A stretch of DNA of 64,000 nucleotides from Actinobacteria bacterium OK074 (GCA_001298575.1 LJCV01000099.1:1-64000); one strand, 5' to 3'. Shown: positions 17,593 to 26,617, counted from the stretch's first letter. The notes: generated by a model from the sequence alone, not told the origin. Translations and numbers: made by a program.

Positions 17593-17784
17593 CGCATCCC
17601 CTGCATCACTGGATCCCTCGAAACACTGGAAAAATGGGCCAATTGGGCAACCGGCCGGCACGCCACAGGCCCTGTGCGACGACAACGTCTCACCGGAATC
17701 CCAGGTTCCTCGGGGCGGGTTTCTTTCCGGCCGCCGGAAAGCCGCCTCCGACGGAACACGCAGAACAGCGCGGAGCCGTTTCCC

Positions 17785-18117
17785 TCAGAACACCAGCACC
17801 GCCGCGCACACCGCGAGCGCCACCGTGCACAGCACCGCCGCCGTCGCGTGGCGCGGGGACAGCGGCACCGGGCCCCGCGCGTCCGCGGCGGACAGCGCCC
17901 GGATCCGGCGGTGCGCGACGGCCACGAAGCCGACCCACAGCAGACAGCACAGCGCGCAGCCGGTGAGCCCCACCGTCGAGCCGCCGTGCAGCGCGGTCTT
18001 CACGGCCAGTACGGCGGAGGCGGTGCCCGTCAGCGTCGTACGCCGCCAGGCCAGGCGGGTGCGCTCGGGCTGGAGCCCCGGGTCGCGCACGGCCACGGCC
18101 CCGTCGGCGTCCCGCAC
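17785..18117 (-). CDS. DUF202 membrane protein
   Basis: 110 residues with three hydrophobic helices and the DUF202 start PERTRLAWRRTTLTGTASAVLAVKTAL. It begins at a GTG seven bases after the stop of the upstream DUF202/YidH gene, so the two form an operon. The function of DUF202 proteins is not established. Confidence 0.85.
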   Translation of the reverse strand: MRDADGAVAVRDPGLQPERTRLAWRRTTLTGTASAVLAVKTALHGGSTVGLTGCALCCLLWVGFVAVAHRRIRALSAADARGPVPLSPRHATAAVLCTVALAVCAAVLVF

Positions 18118-18124
18118 CCGGGGT

Positions 18125-18517
18125 TCACCCCTCCCAGCCGGCGAGGACGACCACGACCATCACGATCGCGACGACGGCCACCGTGACCGACAGCAGCGCG
18201 GGGAAGCGGGACACCGGCAGGTCCTCGCCGCGCCGCATCGCCCGCTCGCAGCGCACCCAGTGGTTGACGGCGCGCAGCGCGCACAGCACCCCGGCCCCCA
18301 GCAGGGACAGCGCCAGCCCGATGCGCCAGCCGCGGTTGAGGTCCGGCAGGAACTGGTCCACGGCGAAGCCGCCGCCGATCAGCGCGAGCGCGGTGCGCAG
18401 CCAGGCCAGGAAGGTGCGCTCGTTGGCCAGCGAGAACCGGTAGTCGGGGGTGTCACCGTCCGCCCGCACCTCCTCCGGCGCGAACCAGAGCCGGGCGTTC
18501 CGCACGAATTCGATCAC
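18125..18517 (-). CDS. YidH-like DUF202 membrane protein
   Basis: 130-residue inner-membrane protein with the YidH signature RFSLANERTFLAWLRTALALIGGGFAVDQF and three predicted helices. It starts at a GTG at 18517. It is translated just ahead of the second DUF202 gene; paired DUF202 genes are frequent in actinobacteria. I cannot name a role. Confidence 0.88.
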   Translation of the reverse strand: MIEFVRNARLWFAPEEVRADGDTPDYRFSLANERTFLAWLRTALALIGGGFAVDQFLPDLNRGWRIGLALSLLGAGVLCALRAVNHWVRCERAMRRGEDLPVSRFPALLSVTVAVVAIVMVVVVLAGWEG

Positions 18518-18559
18518 ATTAATGACCCTACGACACGGACGGGACGCCCTCGCGGGGCG

Positions 18560-19099
18560 TCACTCCCCGGTCGCGCGGTACTCCTTCAGCCGCCGGTAGG
18601 CCGCGAGCCCGTCGGGCGTCCACTCGCCCTCCGCCAGCCGCCGGTCCAGCTCGGCCTCGGGCAGGAAGTCGTACCAGGCGACCTCCTCGACCTGGGGGCG
18701 CACCGGCAGCGTGCACCGGACCTCGTAGACGGCGGACCACCAGCTGTTCCCGTCCGCGTCGGTGAACAGGAACTTGAAGAGGAACCGCGGCTGCGGCAGC
18801 CCGGAGACGCCGAGTTCCTCCTCGGCCTCGCGCAGGGCGGCCTCGTCGTAGGACTCGCCCGCGCCGACCACGCCGCCGACGAACATGTCGTGGAAGGAGG
18901 GGAAGACGAGCTTGGTGGGGGTCCTGCGGTGCACGAAGATCCGGTCCTCGGCGTCCCGGGCCAGGATGAACGAGCACCGGTGGCGCAGGCCGCGCGCGTA
19001 CGCCTCGCCCCGGGGTGCCCGGCCGACGACCCGGTCCTGCTCGTCCACGATGTCGAGGATCTCGTCGGCGGGGTTCAGGGGCCCATCAGCGGCAGTCAT
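18560..19099 (-). CDS. Nudix hydrolase
   Basis: 179-residue pyrophosphohydrolase. The Nudix box fits G-x5-E-x7-REUxEExGU exactly: GVVGAGESYDEAALREAEEELGV, with all metal-binding glutamates present. The N-terminus (ILDIVDEQDRVVGRAPRGEAYARGLRHR) resembles the isopentenyl-diphosphate isomerase-like/YfcD branch of Nudix enzymes. It starts at the ATG at 19099, with no clear Shine-Dalgarno. The natural nucleotide or diphosphate substrate is unknown. Confidence 0.93.
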   Translation of the reverse strand: MTAADGPLNPADEILDIVDEQDRVVGRAPRGEAYARGLRHRCSFILARDAEDRIFVHRRTPTKLVFPSFHDMFVGGVVGAGESYDEAALREAEEELGVSGLPQPRFLFKFLFTDADGNSWWSAVYEVRCTLPVRPQVEEVAWYDFLPEAELDRRLAEGEWTPDGLAAYRRLKEYRATGE

Positions 19100-19152
19100 G
19101 CCCTCATCCAACCCGCGCACCGCGCACGGCCGCAACGGCCCCGGGCAGGCTC

Positions 19153-20040
19153 TCAGCCGGGTTGCAGGGCCCGGCGCGGTGCCGCCACGCCCGTCGGCAT
19201 CGCCGGGTGCAGCCCGAGCAGCACGATGCCCGCGACGATCGACGCCAGCCCGGCGGCCTCCCACGCCAGGGCGCCCGTGTCGGTGCGCAGCCGGTCGCCC
19301 AGGAAACCCACCCCGCACGCGATCCCGGCCAGCGGCTGGGCGGCGGTCATGGCCGGCAGGGACATCCGCAGCGGCGCCGTCTCGAACGCGCTCTGGACGA
19401 GGACCAGCCCCGTCACGCCGATGACCAGCACGCCGTACGGCTGCCAGCCCGTCATCAGCTCGGCGAGGCCGCCCTCGGCGAACCGCTGGCCGCTGACCCG
19501 GGTGAGCGCGTCCTGCACGCCGTAGAGCAGGCCCGCCGCGAGCGAGAGGAGGACCGGGCCCGAGCCGAGCAGCGAGCGTTTCGCGCAGGTCGTCAGCAGC
19601 AGCGCGAGGCCCACCATGGTGCCGATGATCAGCCAGTGCCGTACCGGGTCGGCGACCGCGGCGGTGCCCTCCGGCTGCCCCGCGACGATGAACGCCGTCA
19701 CCCCGCCCGCGAGCAGCGCGAGCCCGGTCCAGCCCTGGCGGCCCAGCGGCTGGCGGGTCTGGTGGCGGGAGAGCGCGAGGGCGAAGAGGAGGTTGGTCGC
19801 CAGCAGCGGCTCGACCAGGGAGATCTCGCCCTGGGACAGCGCGACGGCGCCGAGCACCATGCCGGCCACCATCAGCGCGATGCCGCCCAGCCAGCGCGGC
19901 ACGCGCACGAGGTCGAGCAGCAGCCGCGGGGAGAGGAAGTCGCCCAGGGGTGCCCGCTGGGCGGCGTTCTGCTGGAGGACGAAACCGATGCCCAGACAGC
20001 AGGCGGCGCTCACGGCGAGAACCAGAACCAGTACCGACAC
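19153..20040 (-). CDS. DMT-family multidrug/metabolite transporter
   Basis: 295-residue membrane protein with about nine to ten helices, starting GFVLQQNAAQRAPL after the first helix. It is of the type annotated as a DMT transporter in Streptomyces. I choose the GTG at 20040, preceded by CGAGG; the longer frame would add a hydrophilic Pro/Arg-rich stretch that looks non-coding. The substrate is unknown. It lies downstream of nothing obvious on its strand. Confidence 0.8.
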   Translation of the reverse strand: MSVLVLVLAVSAACCLGIGFVLQQNAAQRAPLGDFLSPRLLLDLVRVPRWLGGIALMVAGMVLGAVALSQGEISLVEPLLATNLLFALALSRHQTRQPLGRQGWTGLALLAGGVTAFIVAGQPEGTAAVADPVRHWLIIGTMVGLALLLTTCAKRSLLGSGPVLLSLAAGLLYGVQDALTRVSGQRFAEGGLAELMTGWQPYGVLVIGVTGLVLVQSAFETAPLRMSLPAMTAAQPLAGIACGVGFLGDRLRTDTGALAWEAAGLASIVAGIVLLGLHPAMPTGVAAPRRALQPG

Positions 20041-20360
20041 GCTCGTACCTCGAATGATCTGTGGGGTCACGGGACGCGTATCAGGCCGACTGTAGCGTCC
20101 GGTGCCGGGGCGCGCGTTCCGCTTGCGCCGTTCCGTCGAACTCCTGCCCGCCTCCCGGTTGCCGCCGGGCCCGTCCGGCCAGGGGGAGGAGCGCCTTCCG
20201 CATCCGCGACGTGAGGTTGGCAACAGGACGGGCCGCGCAGGGCGGCCGGTTGACTCGGTCACACTTCTGCCCAAGGATCTGACCCGCGAGTAACAACTGC
20301 TGACCGCGGGCCGCGCCGACGCGCCCGCCCACCGGTGCGCGCACCGCGAGAGGACGGGCC
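20041..20360. other. Intergenic region between divergent genes
   Basis: 320 bases with no gene between the DMT transporter and the flavin dehydrogenase. The one recognisable element is a vegetative-type promoter at 20250-20278. Confidence 0.5.
20250..20278 (+). promoter_or_regulatory. Candidate vegetative promoter
   Basis: TTGACT (20250-20255), a 17-base spacer, then AAGGAT (20273-20278), close to the housekeeping sigma consensus. It would give a leader of about 75 bases for the flavin dehydrogenase gene. Confidence 0.45.
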
Positions 20361-22016
20361 ATGGCCTTCGACGCAGACGTCATCGTGATCGGGGCGGGCC
20401 TGGCCGGGCTCACCGCGACCGCCGAACTGGTGGACGCGGGCCGGAAGGTCATCCTCCTCGACCAGGAGCCCGAGCAGGCGATGGGCGGACAGGCGTTCTG
20501 GTCCTTCGGTGGCCTCTTCTTCGTCGACTCGCCCGAACAGCGCCGCCTGGGCATCAGGGACAGCCACGCGCTCGCCCTCCAGGACTGGATGGGCACGGCC
20601 GCCTTCGACCGGCCCGAGGACCACTGGCCGCGCAAGTGGGCCGAGGCGTACGTCGACTTCGCGGCCGGTGAGAAGCGGGCCTGGCTGCACGCGCAGGGCG
20701 TGCGCTTCTTCCCGGTGGTCGGCTGGGCCGAACGCGGCGGCTACGACGCCAACGGCCACGGCAACTCCGTGCCCCGCTTCCACATCACGTGGGGGACCGG
20801 GCCAGGCGTCGTCGAGCCGTTCGTGCGGCGGGGGGGGGGGGGGGTCGCGCGCGGGCTGGTCCAGCTGAGGTTCCGGCACCGGGTCACCGGGCTCGGCCGC
20901 ACCGGCGGGACTGTGGACACCGTCACCGGGGAGGTGCTGGAGGCGTCCGGAGTGGAGCGCGGCAAGGCCAGCAGCCGCACGGTCACCGGCACCTTCGAGC
21001 TGAAGGCGCAGGCGGTGATCGTCACCTCCGGCGGCATCGGCGGCAACCACGACCTGGTCCGCGCCAACTGGCCCAAGCGGCTCGGCACCCCGCCCGAGCG
21101 GATGGTCGCCGGGGTGCCAGCACACGTCGACGGCAGGATGCTCGGCGTCGCGGAGGAGGCGGGCGCCCACCTCATCAACCGCGACCGCATGTGGCACTAC
21201 ACCGAGGGCATCGCCAACTGGAACCCCATCTGGGACAACCACGGCATCCGCATCCTGCCCGGCCCCTCCTCGCTCTGGCTGGACGCGCGCGGCCGTCGGC
21301 TGCCGGTGCCGCTGTTCCCCGGCTTCGACACCCTCGGCACGCTGGAACACATCATGAAGACCGGCTACGAGTACACCTGGTTCGTGCTCGACCGGAAGAT
21401 CATCGGCAAGGAGTTCGCGCTCTCGGGCTCCGAGCAGAACCCCGACCTGACCGGCAAGTCCATCCGTGACGTCATCGGGCGCGCCCGCGCCGACGTGCCG
21501 GGCCCGGTGCAGGCGTTCATGGACCACGGAGCCGACTTCGTCGTCGAGAAGGACCTCGGTGCCCTGGTGCGCGGCATGAACGCGCTCACCAAGGAACCGC
21601 TGATCGACGAGGCCGCGCTGCGCCGCGAGATCGTGGCCCGCGACCGCGAGATCCGCAACCCCTTCACCAAGGACCTCCAGGTCACCGCCATCCGCGGGGC
21701 CCGCCGCTTCATCGGCGACCGGCTCATCCGGACGGCGCCCCCGCACCGCATCCTGGACCCGAAGGCGGGCCCGCTGATCGCCGTGCGGCTCAACATCCTC
21801 ACCCGCAAGACGCTCGGCGGCCTGGAGACCGACCTGTCCGCCCGCGTCCTCACCGAGGCCGGCGACCCGCTGGAGGGCGTGTACGCGGCCGGGGAGGCGG
21901 CGGGCTTCGGCGGCGGCGGGGTGCACGGCTACCGCTCCCTGGAGGGCACCTTCCTCGGCGGCTGCCTGTTCTCGGGGCGCACCGCGGGGCGGGCGGCGGC
22001 GAAGGCGCTGGGGTGA
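20361..22016 (+). CDS. FAD-binding dehydrogenase (KstD/fumarate-reductase-like)
   Basis: 551-residue flavoprotein. The dinucleotide motif VIVIGAGLAGLTATAELVDAG is at the N-terminus and the C-terminal FAD contacts are YAAGEAAGFGGGGVHGYRSLEGTFLGGC. Families of this kind oxidise 3-ketosteroids or related substrates, but this subgroup is usually annotated only as FAD-binding dehydrogenase. It has a good ribosome binding site (GAGAGGA) before the ATG. An uninterrupted run of 15 G at 20830-20844 encodes Gly-Gly-Gly-Gly where I would expect mixed residues. The 3' end carries a 14-bp tandem duplication across the stop. Confidence 0.9.
   Translation: MAFDADVIVIGAGLAGLTATAELVDAGRKVILLDQEPEQAMGGQAFWSFGGLFFVDSPEQRRLGIRDSHALALQDWMGTAAFDRPEDHWPRKWAEAYVDFAAGEKRAWLHAQGVRFFPVVGWAERGGYDANGHGNSVPRFHITWGTGPGVVEPFVRRGGGGVARGLVQLRFRHRVTGLGRTGGTVDTVTGEVLEASGVERGKASSRTVTGTFELKAQAVIVTSGGIGGNHDLVRANWPKRLGTPPERMVAGVPAHVDGRMLGVAEEAGAHLINRDRMWHYTEGIANWNPIWDNHGIRILPGPSSLWLDARGRRLPVPLFPGFDTLGTLEHIMKTGYEYTWFVLDRKIIGKEFALSGSEQNPDLTGKSIRDVIGRARADVPGPVQAFMDHGADFVVEKDLGALVRGMNALTKEPLIDEAALRREIVARDREIRNPFTKDLQVTAIRGARRFIGDRLIRTAPPHRILDPKAGPLIAVRLNILTRKTLGGLETDLSARVLTEAGDPLEGVYAAGEAAGFGGGGVHGYRSLEGTFLGGCLFSGRTAGRAAAKALG
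20830..20844 (+). repeat. 15-base poly-G tract inside a gene
   Basis: Homopolymer of G within codons 157-161 of the flavin dehydrogenase. In the given sequence the frame is kept. A one-base change in length would truncate the protein. Confidence 0.9.
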
Positions 22017-22028
22017 AGGCGCTGGGGT
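22001..22028. repeat. 14-bp tandem duplication across a stop codon
   Basis: Two copies of GAAGGCGCTGGGGT (22001-22014 and 22015-22028). The TGA of the flavin dehydrogenase straddles the junction. The second copy is out of frame. Confidence 0.85.
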
Positions 22029-22318
22029 GAACTCGCCCGCCGGGTCCCGAGGTTGGCCAAGTCCCCGATGGACAGCGGTTTCTGACGAGTAGTCAATTCA
22101 GCCATCGTGTACTCGTGTCCAGGGGCGGCGGTCGGCGACCGCCGCCCCTCACGCAGCGCAGGTACGGCTGGGGCGCGTGGGGCAGCATTCAACTGCCGTT
22201 CATTATCGGCCAGTTGACGTGTACGGGCAGGGGGCCGGAACTTGACGGCCCCCCTTGGGGAGAGATTGGCTGTGAGTGATCACCCCCTGACAACCCGCAC
22301 TCGTGAGGGATTCCCCCG
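22017..22318. other. Intergenic region with two hairpins
   Basis: 302 bases between the flavin dehydrogenase and the helical-repeat protein. It holds a terminator hairpin (22121-22149) and a second smaller hairpin in the leader of the next gene: arms 22230-22237 and 22246-22253, GGGGGCCG pairing with CGGCCCCC, with an 8-base loop. I see no further gene. Confidence 0.55.
22121..22149. terminator. Terminator hairpin
   Basis: 13-bp perfect GC-rich stem (22121-22133 with 22137-22149) and a three-base loop, about 105 bases after the flavin dehydrogenase stop. Confidence 0.75.
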
Positions 22319-23272
22319 GTGCCCCCACCACCCCCGCTCGCCCGGGGCCGCAGACGCACCGCGGCCGCGGCCTTCGATCCCGCGCTCGACGACGCCCAAC
22401 TCATCACCGCCCGCGTCTCGTTGACACAGGGACGGTGGACCGCCGTCCGCGCACTCCTCGCGGCCACCGGCGACGACTGGGACCGCCGCGCGCACCGCGT
22501 GAGCGTCCTGGGCGCCGAACCCGGCGCACTGCCCTGGGCCCACGACTGGCAGATCGCCGAGCCCGAGTCGCCGTCCGCCGCGCTGCTGCGCGCCTTCGCC
22601 CTCGTCCACCACGCCCGCGCGGGCAAGGGCCACCCCGAGACGGCCCGCGCCGCCTGCCGGGCCGCCGCCGCGCTCGACCCGGCCGACCCCACCCCCTGGT
22701 TCGGCCTGCTGCTCCTGGAGCGCTCGCTCGGCAGCGAGGAGGACGTCGTCCGGCTCTTCTTCGACGAGATCCGCCGCCGCTACCCCGACCACCACCACGC
22801 CCACCACCTGATGGTCGCCCGGCTCGCCGAACGCCGCGCCGACGCCGGGCCCGACCCGCTGCACGAGGTCTACGACTTCGCCGACTGGGCGGCCCGGCAG
22901 GCCCCCGCCGACTCCCCGCTGGCCATGCTCCCCGTCGTCGCGCACGCCGAGCGCTACCGCGTCCTGGCCGGTGCCGGACTCGAACCCGCCGACCCGGCCG
23001 CCTCCGGGCACTGGGAGGGCCGCCGCGCGGGCCTGGTGCTGCGGACCGCGTTCGACTGGTGGCTGGAGTGGGAGCGCGAGGACCACCCGCGCCGCTTCGT
23101 CGACCTCAACTTCCTGGCCCACGCCAAGTTCTGCGAGGGCCACGGCGCCGAGGCGGCCGCCCTCTTCCAGCGCATCGGCGACCACGTGACCCCGGCCCCG
23201 TGGTCGTACCCGGACCGCGACCCGTACACGGCGTTCCGCACCGCACGGGCCCGCTCGCTCGGCGCGGTGTGA
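22319..23272 (+). CDS. Helical-repeat (TPR-like) protein of unknown function
   Basis: 317 residues, almost entirely helical and rich in Ala, Arg and His, with repeated patterns such as LLRAFALVHHARAGKGHPETARAACRAAAALDPADPTPWFGLLLLERSLG that look like tetratricopeptide-type helices. There is no signal peptide or membrane segment. It starts at a GTG at 22319. It is followed 59 bases later by an amino-acid permease in the same direction. It is a Streptomyces hypothetical; I infer a scaffold role only from the fold. Confidence 0.8.
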   Translation: MPPPPPLARGRRRTAAAAFDPALDDAQLITARVSLTQGRWTAVRALLAATGDDWDRRAHRVSVLGAEPGALPWAHDWQIAEPESPSAALLRAFALVHHARAGKGHPETARAACRAAAALDPADPTPWFGLLLLERSLGSEEDVVRLFFDEIRRRYPDHHHAHHLMVARLAERRADAGPDPLHEVYDFADWAARQAPADSPLAMLPVVAHAERYRVLAGAGLEPADPAASGHWEGRRAGLVLRTAFDWWLEWEREDHPRRFVDLNFLAHAKFCEGHGAEAAALFQRIGDHVTPAPWSYPDRDPYTAFRTARARSLGAV

Positions 23273-23331
23273 GACGGCACAGCAGCACGGCCCCTGTTCG
23301 CACGACCGCTCTCCGAGAGGACAACTCAGCG

Positions 23332-24885
23332 ATGACGCCGGGCAGTTCGAACGCAAGCAAGCGACCGGCCGATGCCGCCCCCGACGGCATCAGCACCTTC
23401 AAGGGGCAGGAGCGCGCCCTGCGCGCCGGCCGGCTCGGCACCACCGGGCTGCTGCTGTCCGTCCTGGCCGCGACCGCCCCGCTGATGGTGGTCGCGGGCG
23501 TCATGCCGACGACCTTCGGGGTGATGGGCATCGTCGGACAGCCCCTGCTCTTCGTGGTGCTGGGCGCCGTGCTCGCGCTCTTCTCCTTCGGGTACGCCGA
23601 GATGAGCCGGCACGTGCACAACGCGGGCGCCTTCTACGCGTACATCTCCCGGGGCCTGGGCGGCACCGCGGGCGCGGCGGCGGCCGTCGTCGCGTTCGTC
23701 GCCTACAACGCGCTCCAGTTCGCGATCTACGGCCTGTTCGGCTTCGAGGTCTCCGGGCTCTTCTCCACCTATCTGCACACCGAACTCGCCTGGTGGATAC
23801 CGGCGTTGGCGGCCGTGCTGGCGGTCGGCGCGTTCGGCTGGCTGAAGATCGACGTCAACGCGCGCGTGCTCGGCGTCCTCCTCGTCGTCGAGGTCCTGCT
23901 CGTGGTGGTCTTCGACGTCGCCGCCGTGGCCGGCCCCGCCAAGGAGGGCCTGTCGCTGCACGCCTTCAACCCGGACACGCTGACCGGGGCGGGCGTCGGC
24001 ACCGCGCTCTGCTTCTGCATGGCCGCCTTCCTCGGCTTCGAACAGGCCCCCGTCTACGCCGAGGAGACCAGCCGCCCGCACATCCTGGTGCCGCGCGTGA
24101 TGTTCCTCGCGGTCGGCTCCGTCGCGGTGTTCTTCGCGGTCAGCTGCTGGGCGTACACGGTCGCCGTCGGACCCTCCGCCATCGTGCCCGCGGCCCAGAA
24201 GCAGAGCGCGGGCCTGCTGTTCGGGCTGACCGACTCCCTGCTCGGCACCACCTTCACCGACGTCCTGCACTTCCTGTTCGTCACCGGCATGTTCGCCGCC
24301 CTGCTCAGCTTCCACAACGTCGTCGCCCGCTACGCCTTCGCCATGGGCCGCGAGGGCCTGCTGCCGAGCGCCTTCGGCCGCACCACCGGCACCAGCGGCG
24401 CCCCCGGCACGGGCTCGCTGCTCCAGACCGGGATCTCCGCGGTCGTCGTCATCGGCTTCGCCCTCGCCGACGACAAGCCGAACGGCGACCCGACCGCGCC
24501 CGTCCTGCACCTGTTCACCTGGTTCGGCAGCGTCGGCGCGCTCGGCGTGACCCTGCTCATGGTCGCCGCCTCGGCCTCGGTGATCGTCTTCTTCGCCCGC
24601 CGCGGCGCCGCCCGCGCCCAGGCGTGGCGGCTGGCGACCTCAGCGGTGGCCGGGATCGTCCTGCTGGTGATCGCGGGCTACACGGTCCGCGACTTCGACG
24701 TGCTGGTCGCCGCCGAACCGGGCTCCGCGCTCAGCTGGGTGCTGCCCGCGATCATCGGCGTCGCCCTGCTGGCCGGCCTGGCCCAGGGCCTCGTGCTGCG
24801 CGCCCGACGGCCGCAGGCGTACGCCCGGATCGGCCTGGGCAACGAGGCGTTCCAGTTGGAGAAGGCGGCGGAGGCGGCGGGCTGA
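23332..24885 (+). CDS. APC-family amino acid permease
   Basis: 517-residue integral membrane transporter with about twelve helices, beginning LGTTGLLLSVLAATAPLMVVAGVMP and carrying the APC-typical AFLGFEQAPVYAEETSRP segment (the conserved G-F-E-x6-EE motif in helix 6). It likely imports an amino acid or amine by proton symport. It starts at the ATG at 23332 after GAGAGGA. The substrate cannot be assigned. Confidence 0.9.
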   Translation: MTPGSSNASKRPADAAPDGISTFKGQERALRAGRLGTTGLLLSVLAATAPLMVVAGVMPTTFGVMGIVGQPLLFVVLGAVLALFSFGYAEMSRHVHNAGAFYAYISRGLGGTAGAAAAVVAFVAYNALQFAIYGLFGFEVSGLFSTYLHTELAWWIPALAAVLAVGAFGWLKIDVNARVLGVLLVVEVLLVVVFDVAAVAGPAKEGLSLHAFNPDTLTGAGVGTALCFCMAAFLGFEQAPVYAEETSRPHILVPRVMFLAVGSVAVFFAVSCWAYTVAVGPSAIVPAAQKQSAGLLFGLTDSLLGTTFTDVLHFLFVTGMFAALLSFHNVVARYAFAMGREGLLPSAFGRTTGTSGAPGTGSLLQTGISAVVVIGFALADDKPNGDPTAPVLHLFTWFGSVGALGVTLLMVAASASVIVFFARRGAARAQAWRLATSAVAGIVLLVIAGYTVRDFDVLVAAEPGSALSWVLPAIIGVALLAGLAQGLVLRARRPQAYARIGLGNEAFQLEKAAEAAG

Positions 24886-25033
24886 CGAGCCTCGGCCGGG
24901 CGTTCGACCGCCGTTTCGGAATCGCCGGTTCCGTCAGTGTTCCGGCCGATACGGACCTGAGAACTTGTTGTGAAAACGGACGAGTACCCGGGACGGCTGG
25001 CACGGAGGCGGTCCCGAGTGCTCGAATCGTTGT

Positions 25034-25861
25034 GTGAACACCGAACGACCCGAGCGACCCGCCGCACCCGAGCCCGAGACGCCCAAGGCGCGCGCGGCGA
25101 GAGCGGCGGCGGCCGAGGAGTCCGAGGAGGCCGGGCCGCCGACGGAGAGCGCCGCCCCCAGCGGCACCCCCATCGGCCGCCGGCTCCTCCTCGGCACCGT
25201 CGGCCTGGGCGCCCTCGGCGTGGTCGCCGCGCCCCCGCTCCAGCGCGGCCTTGAGGCGTTCCTCGGCGGCATCTCCGGCAAGGACCCGACGGGCCTGACC
25301 AGCCTGCTCCCCAACGGCGGCGGCTTCCGCTACTACTCGGTCACCGCCTCCGTACCCAACGAGAACGCCACCGACTACCGCCTCAAGATCGACGGCCTGG
25401 TCGACCACCCGAAGACGTACACCCTGGCCGACCTGCGCGCCCTGCCGCAGACCCGGCTGGTGCACGACGTGCAGTGCGTCACCGGCTGGCGGGTGCCGAA
25501 GACGCCGTTCGAGGGCGTACGGCTGTCGACTCTGCTGGAGGACGCGGGCGTGAGCTCCGCCGCCGGCGCCGTGCGGTTCTCCTGCTTCGACGGGGCGTAC
25601 ACCGAGAGCCTCACCGTCGACCAGGCGCGCCGCTCCGACATCCTGGTCGCGCTGAAGATGCAGGACAAGCCGCTCTCCCACGACCACGGCGGCCCCGTCC
25701 GCCTCTACGTCGCCCCCATGTACTTCTACAAGTCCGCGAAGTGGCTCTCCGGCATCACCCTCACCAAGGAGGTCCGCCCCGGCTACTGGGAGGAGCGGGG
25801 CTACGACGTGGACGCGTGGGTGGGCAAGTCGAACGGCCGCGACGACGAGCCGACCAGCTGA
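25034..25861 (+). CDS. Molybdopterin-dependent oxidoreductase (sulfite-oxidase fold)
   Basis: 275 residues. An N-terminal charged stretch leads to a twin-arginine-like signal or anchor, IGRRLLLGTVGLGALGVVAAPP, then a sulfite-oxidase/MsrP-type catalytic domain. The molybdenum-coordinating Cys is in HDVQCVTGWRVP, and the cofactor-binding HDHGGPVRLYVAPMYFYKSAKW follows. It starts at a GTG at 25034. The cytochrome b gene 16 bases downstream would pass electrons between the quinone pool and this enzyme, as MsrQ does for MsrP. The real substrate (sulfoxide, nitrate or other) is unknown. Confidence 0.92.
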   Translation: MNTERPERPAAPEPETPKARAARAAAAEESEEAGPPTESAAPSGTPIGRRLLLGTVGLGALGVVAAPPLQRGLEAFLGGISGKDPTGLTSLLPNGGGFRYYSVTASVPNENATDYRLKIDGLVDHPKTYTLADLRALPQTRLVHDVQCVTGWRVPKTPFEGVRLSTLLEDAGVSSAAGAVRFSCFDGAYTESLTVDQARRSDILVALKMQDKPLSHDHGGPVRLYVAPMYFYKSAKWLSGITLTKEVRPGYWEERGYDVDAWVGKSNGRDDEPTS

Positions 25862-25877
25862 GAGCCGGGACCGCGAG

Positions 25878-26519
25878 ATGAAGACCCAGCCCACCCCCGC
25901 CGCCCCCGGCACGGCCCCCGCCCCGTCGTCCCGGGTGCGCCGCTTCACCCGCGCCGAGACCTGGGTGCACCGCACCACGGCCGCGCTGATGGGCGTGTGC
26001 GTGGCGACCGCGGCCTGCCTGTACATCCCCACGTTCGCCGAACTCGTCGGCCGCCGCGAACTCGTCGTACGCGTCCACGAGTGGGCGGGCCTGCTGCTGC
26101 CGCTGCCGGTCCTGGCGGGCCTCGCCTCCCGCGCCTTCCGTACCGACCTCGGCCACCTCAACCGCTGGGGGCCGCACGACCGGGTGTGGTGGCGTGCGGT
26201 CCGCCGCCGCGACCACCGCCGCTCGGCGCGCCCCGCCGCGAAGTTCAACGCGGGCCAGAAGACCTACGCGGCCTGGATCGCGGGCGCCACCCTGGTGATG
26301 CTCGGCACCGGCCTGCTGATGTGGTTCACCCACCTCACCCCGCTGAAGTGGCGCACCTCGGCGACCTTCGTCCACGACTGGCTGGCCCTGACCATCGGCG
26401 TCGTCCTCGGCGGCCACATCGGCATGGCCCTGGGCGACCCGGAGGCGCGGCGCGGGCTGCGCACGGGCTGGGTGAGCCGGGAGTGGGCGGAGCGGGAGCA
26501 CCGGTTGTGGCGGCCGTAG
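25878..26519 (+). CDS. Cytochrome b/b6-type membrane subunit
   Basis: 213-residue haem protein with four membrane helices and four well-placed histidines: ETWVHRTTAAL, VVRVHEWAGLL, TFVHDWLAL and VLGGHIGMALG. This is the pattern of a two-haem cytochrome b561/hydrogenase cytochrome b. It has an ATG at 25878. It is co-transcribed with the molybdopterin oxidoreductase and presumably its electron partner. It is larger and otherwise unlike MsrQ. Confidence 0.88.
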   Translation: MKTQPTPAAPGTAPAPSSRVRRFTRAETWVHRTTAALMGVCVATAACLYIPTFAELVGRRELVVRVHEWAGLLLPLPVLAGLASRAFRTDLGHLNRWGPHDRVWWRAVRRRDHRRSARPAAKFNAGQKTYAAWIAGATLVMLGTGLLMWFTHLTPLKWRTSATFVHDWLALTIGVVLGGHIGMALGDPEARRGLRTGWVSREWAEREHRLWRP

Positions 26520-26599
26520 TCGTCGGAGCGGCCGGGCGCGCGGTACCCATCCCGTGCCAACCCCGAACTCCCTTTGGGGAAAGGTGGAGCTAGATTTGA

Positions 26600-26617
26600 C
26601 GAAAGTCGGGCGAAAGT
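26600..26617 (+). promoter_or_regulatory. Heptamer direct repeats with 11-base period
   Basis: CGAAAGT at 26600-26606 and 26611-26617, separated by four bases. Heptamer repeats with a four-base gap are how SARP-type activators of Streptomyces antibiotic genes bind. No SARP gene is in the window, and two copies can arise by chance. Confidence 0.35.
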
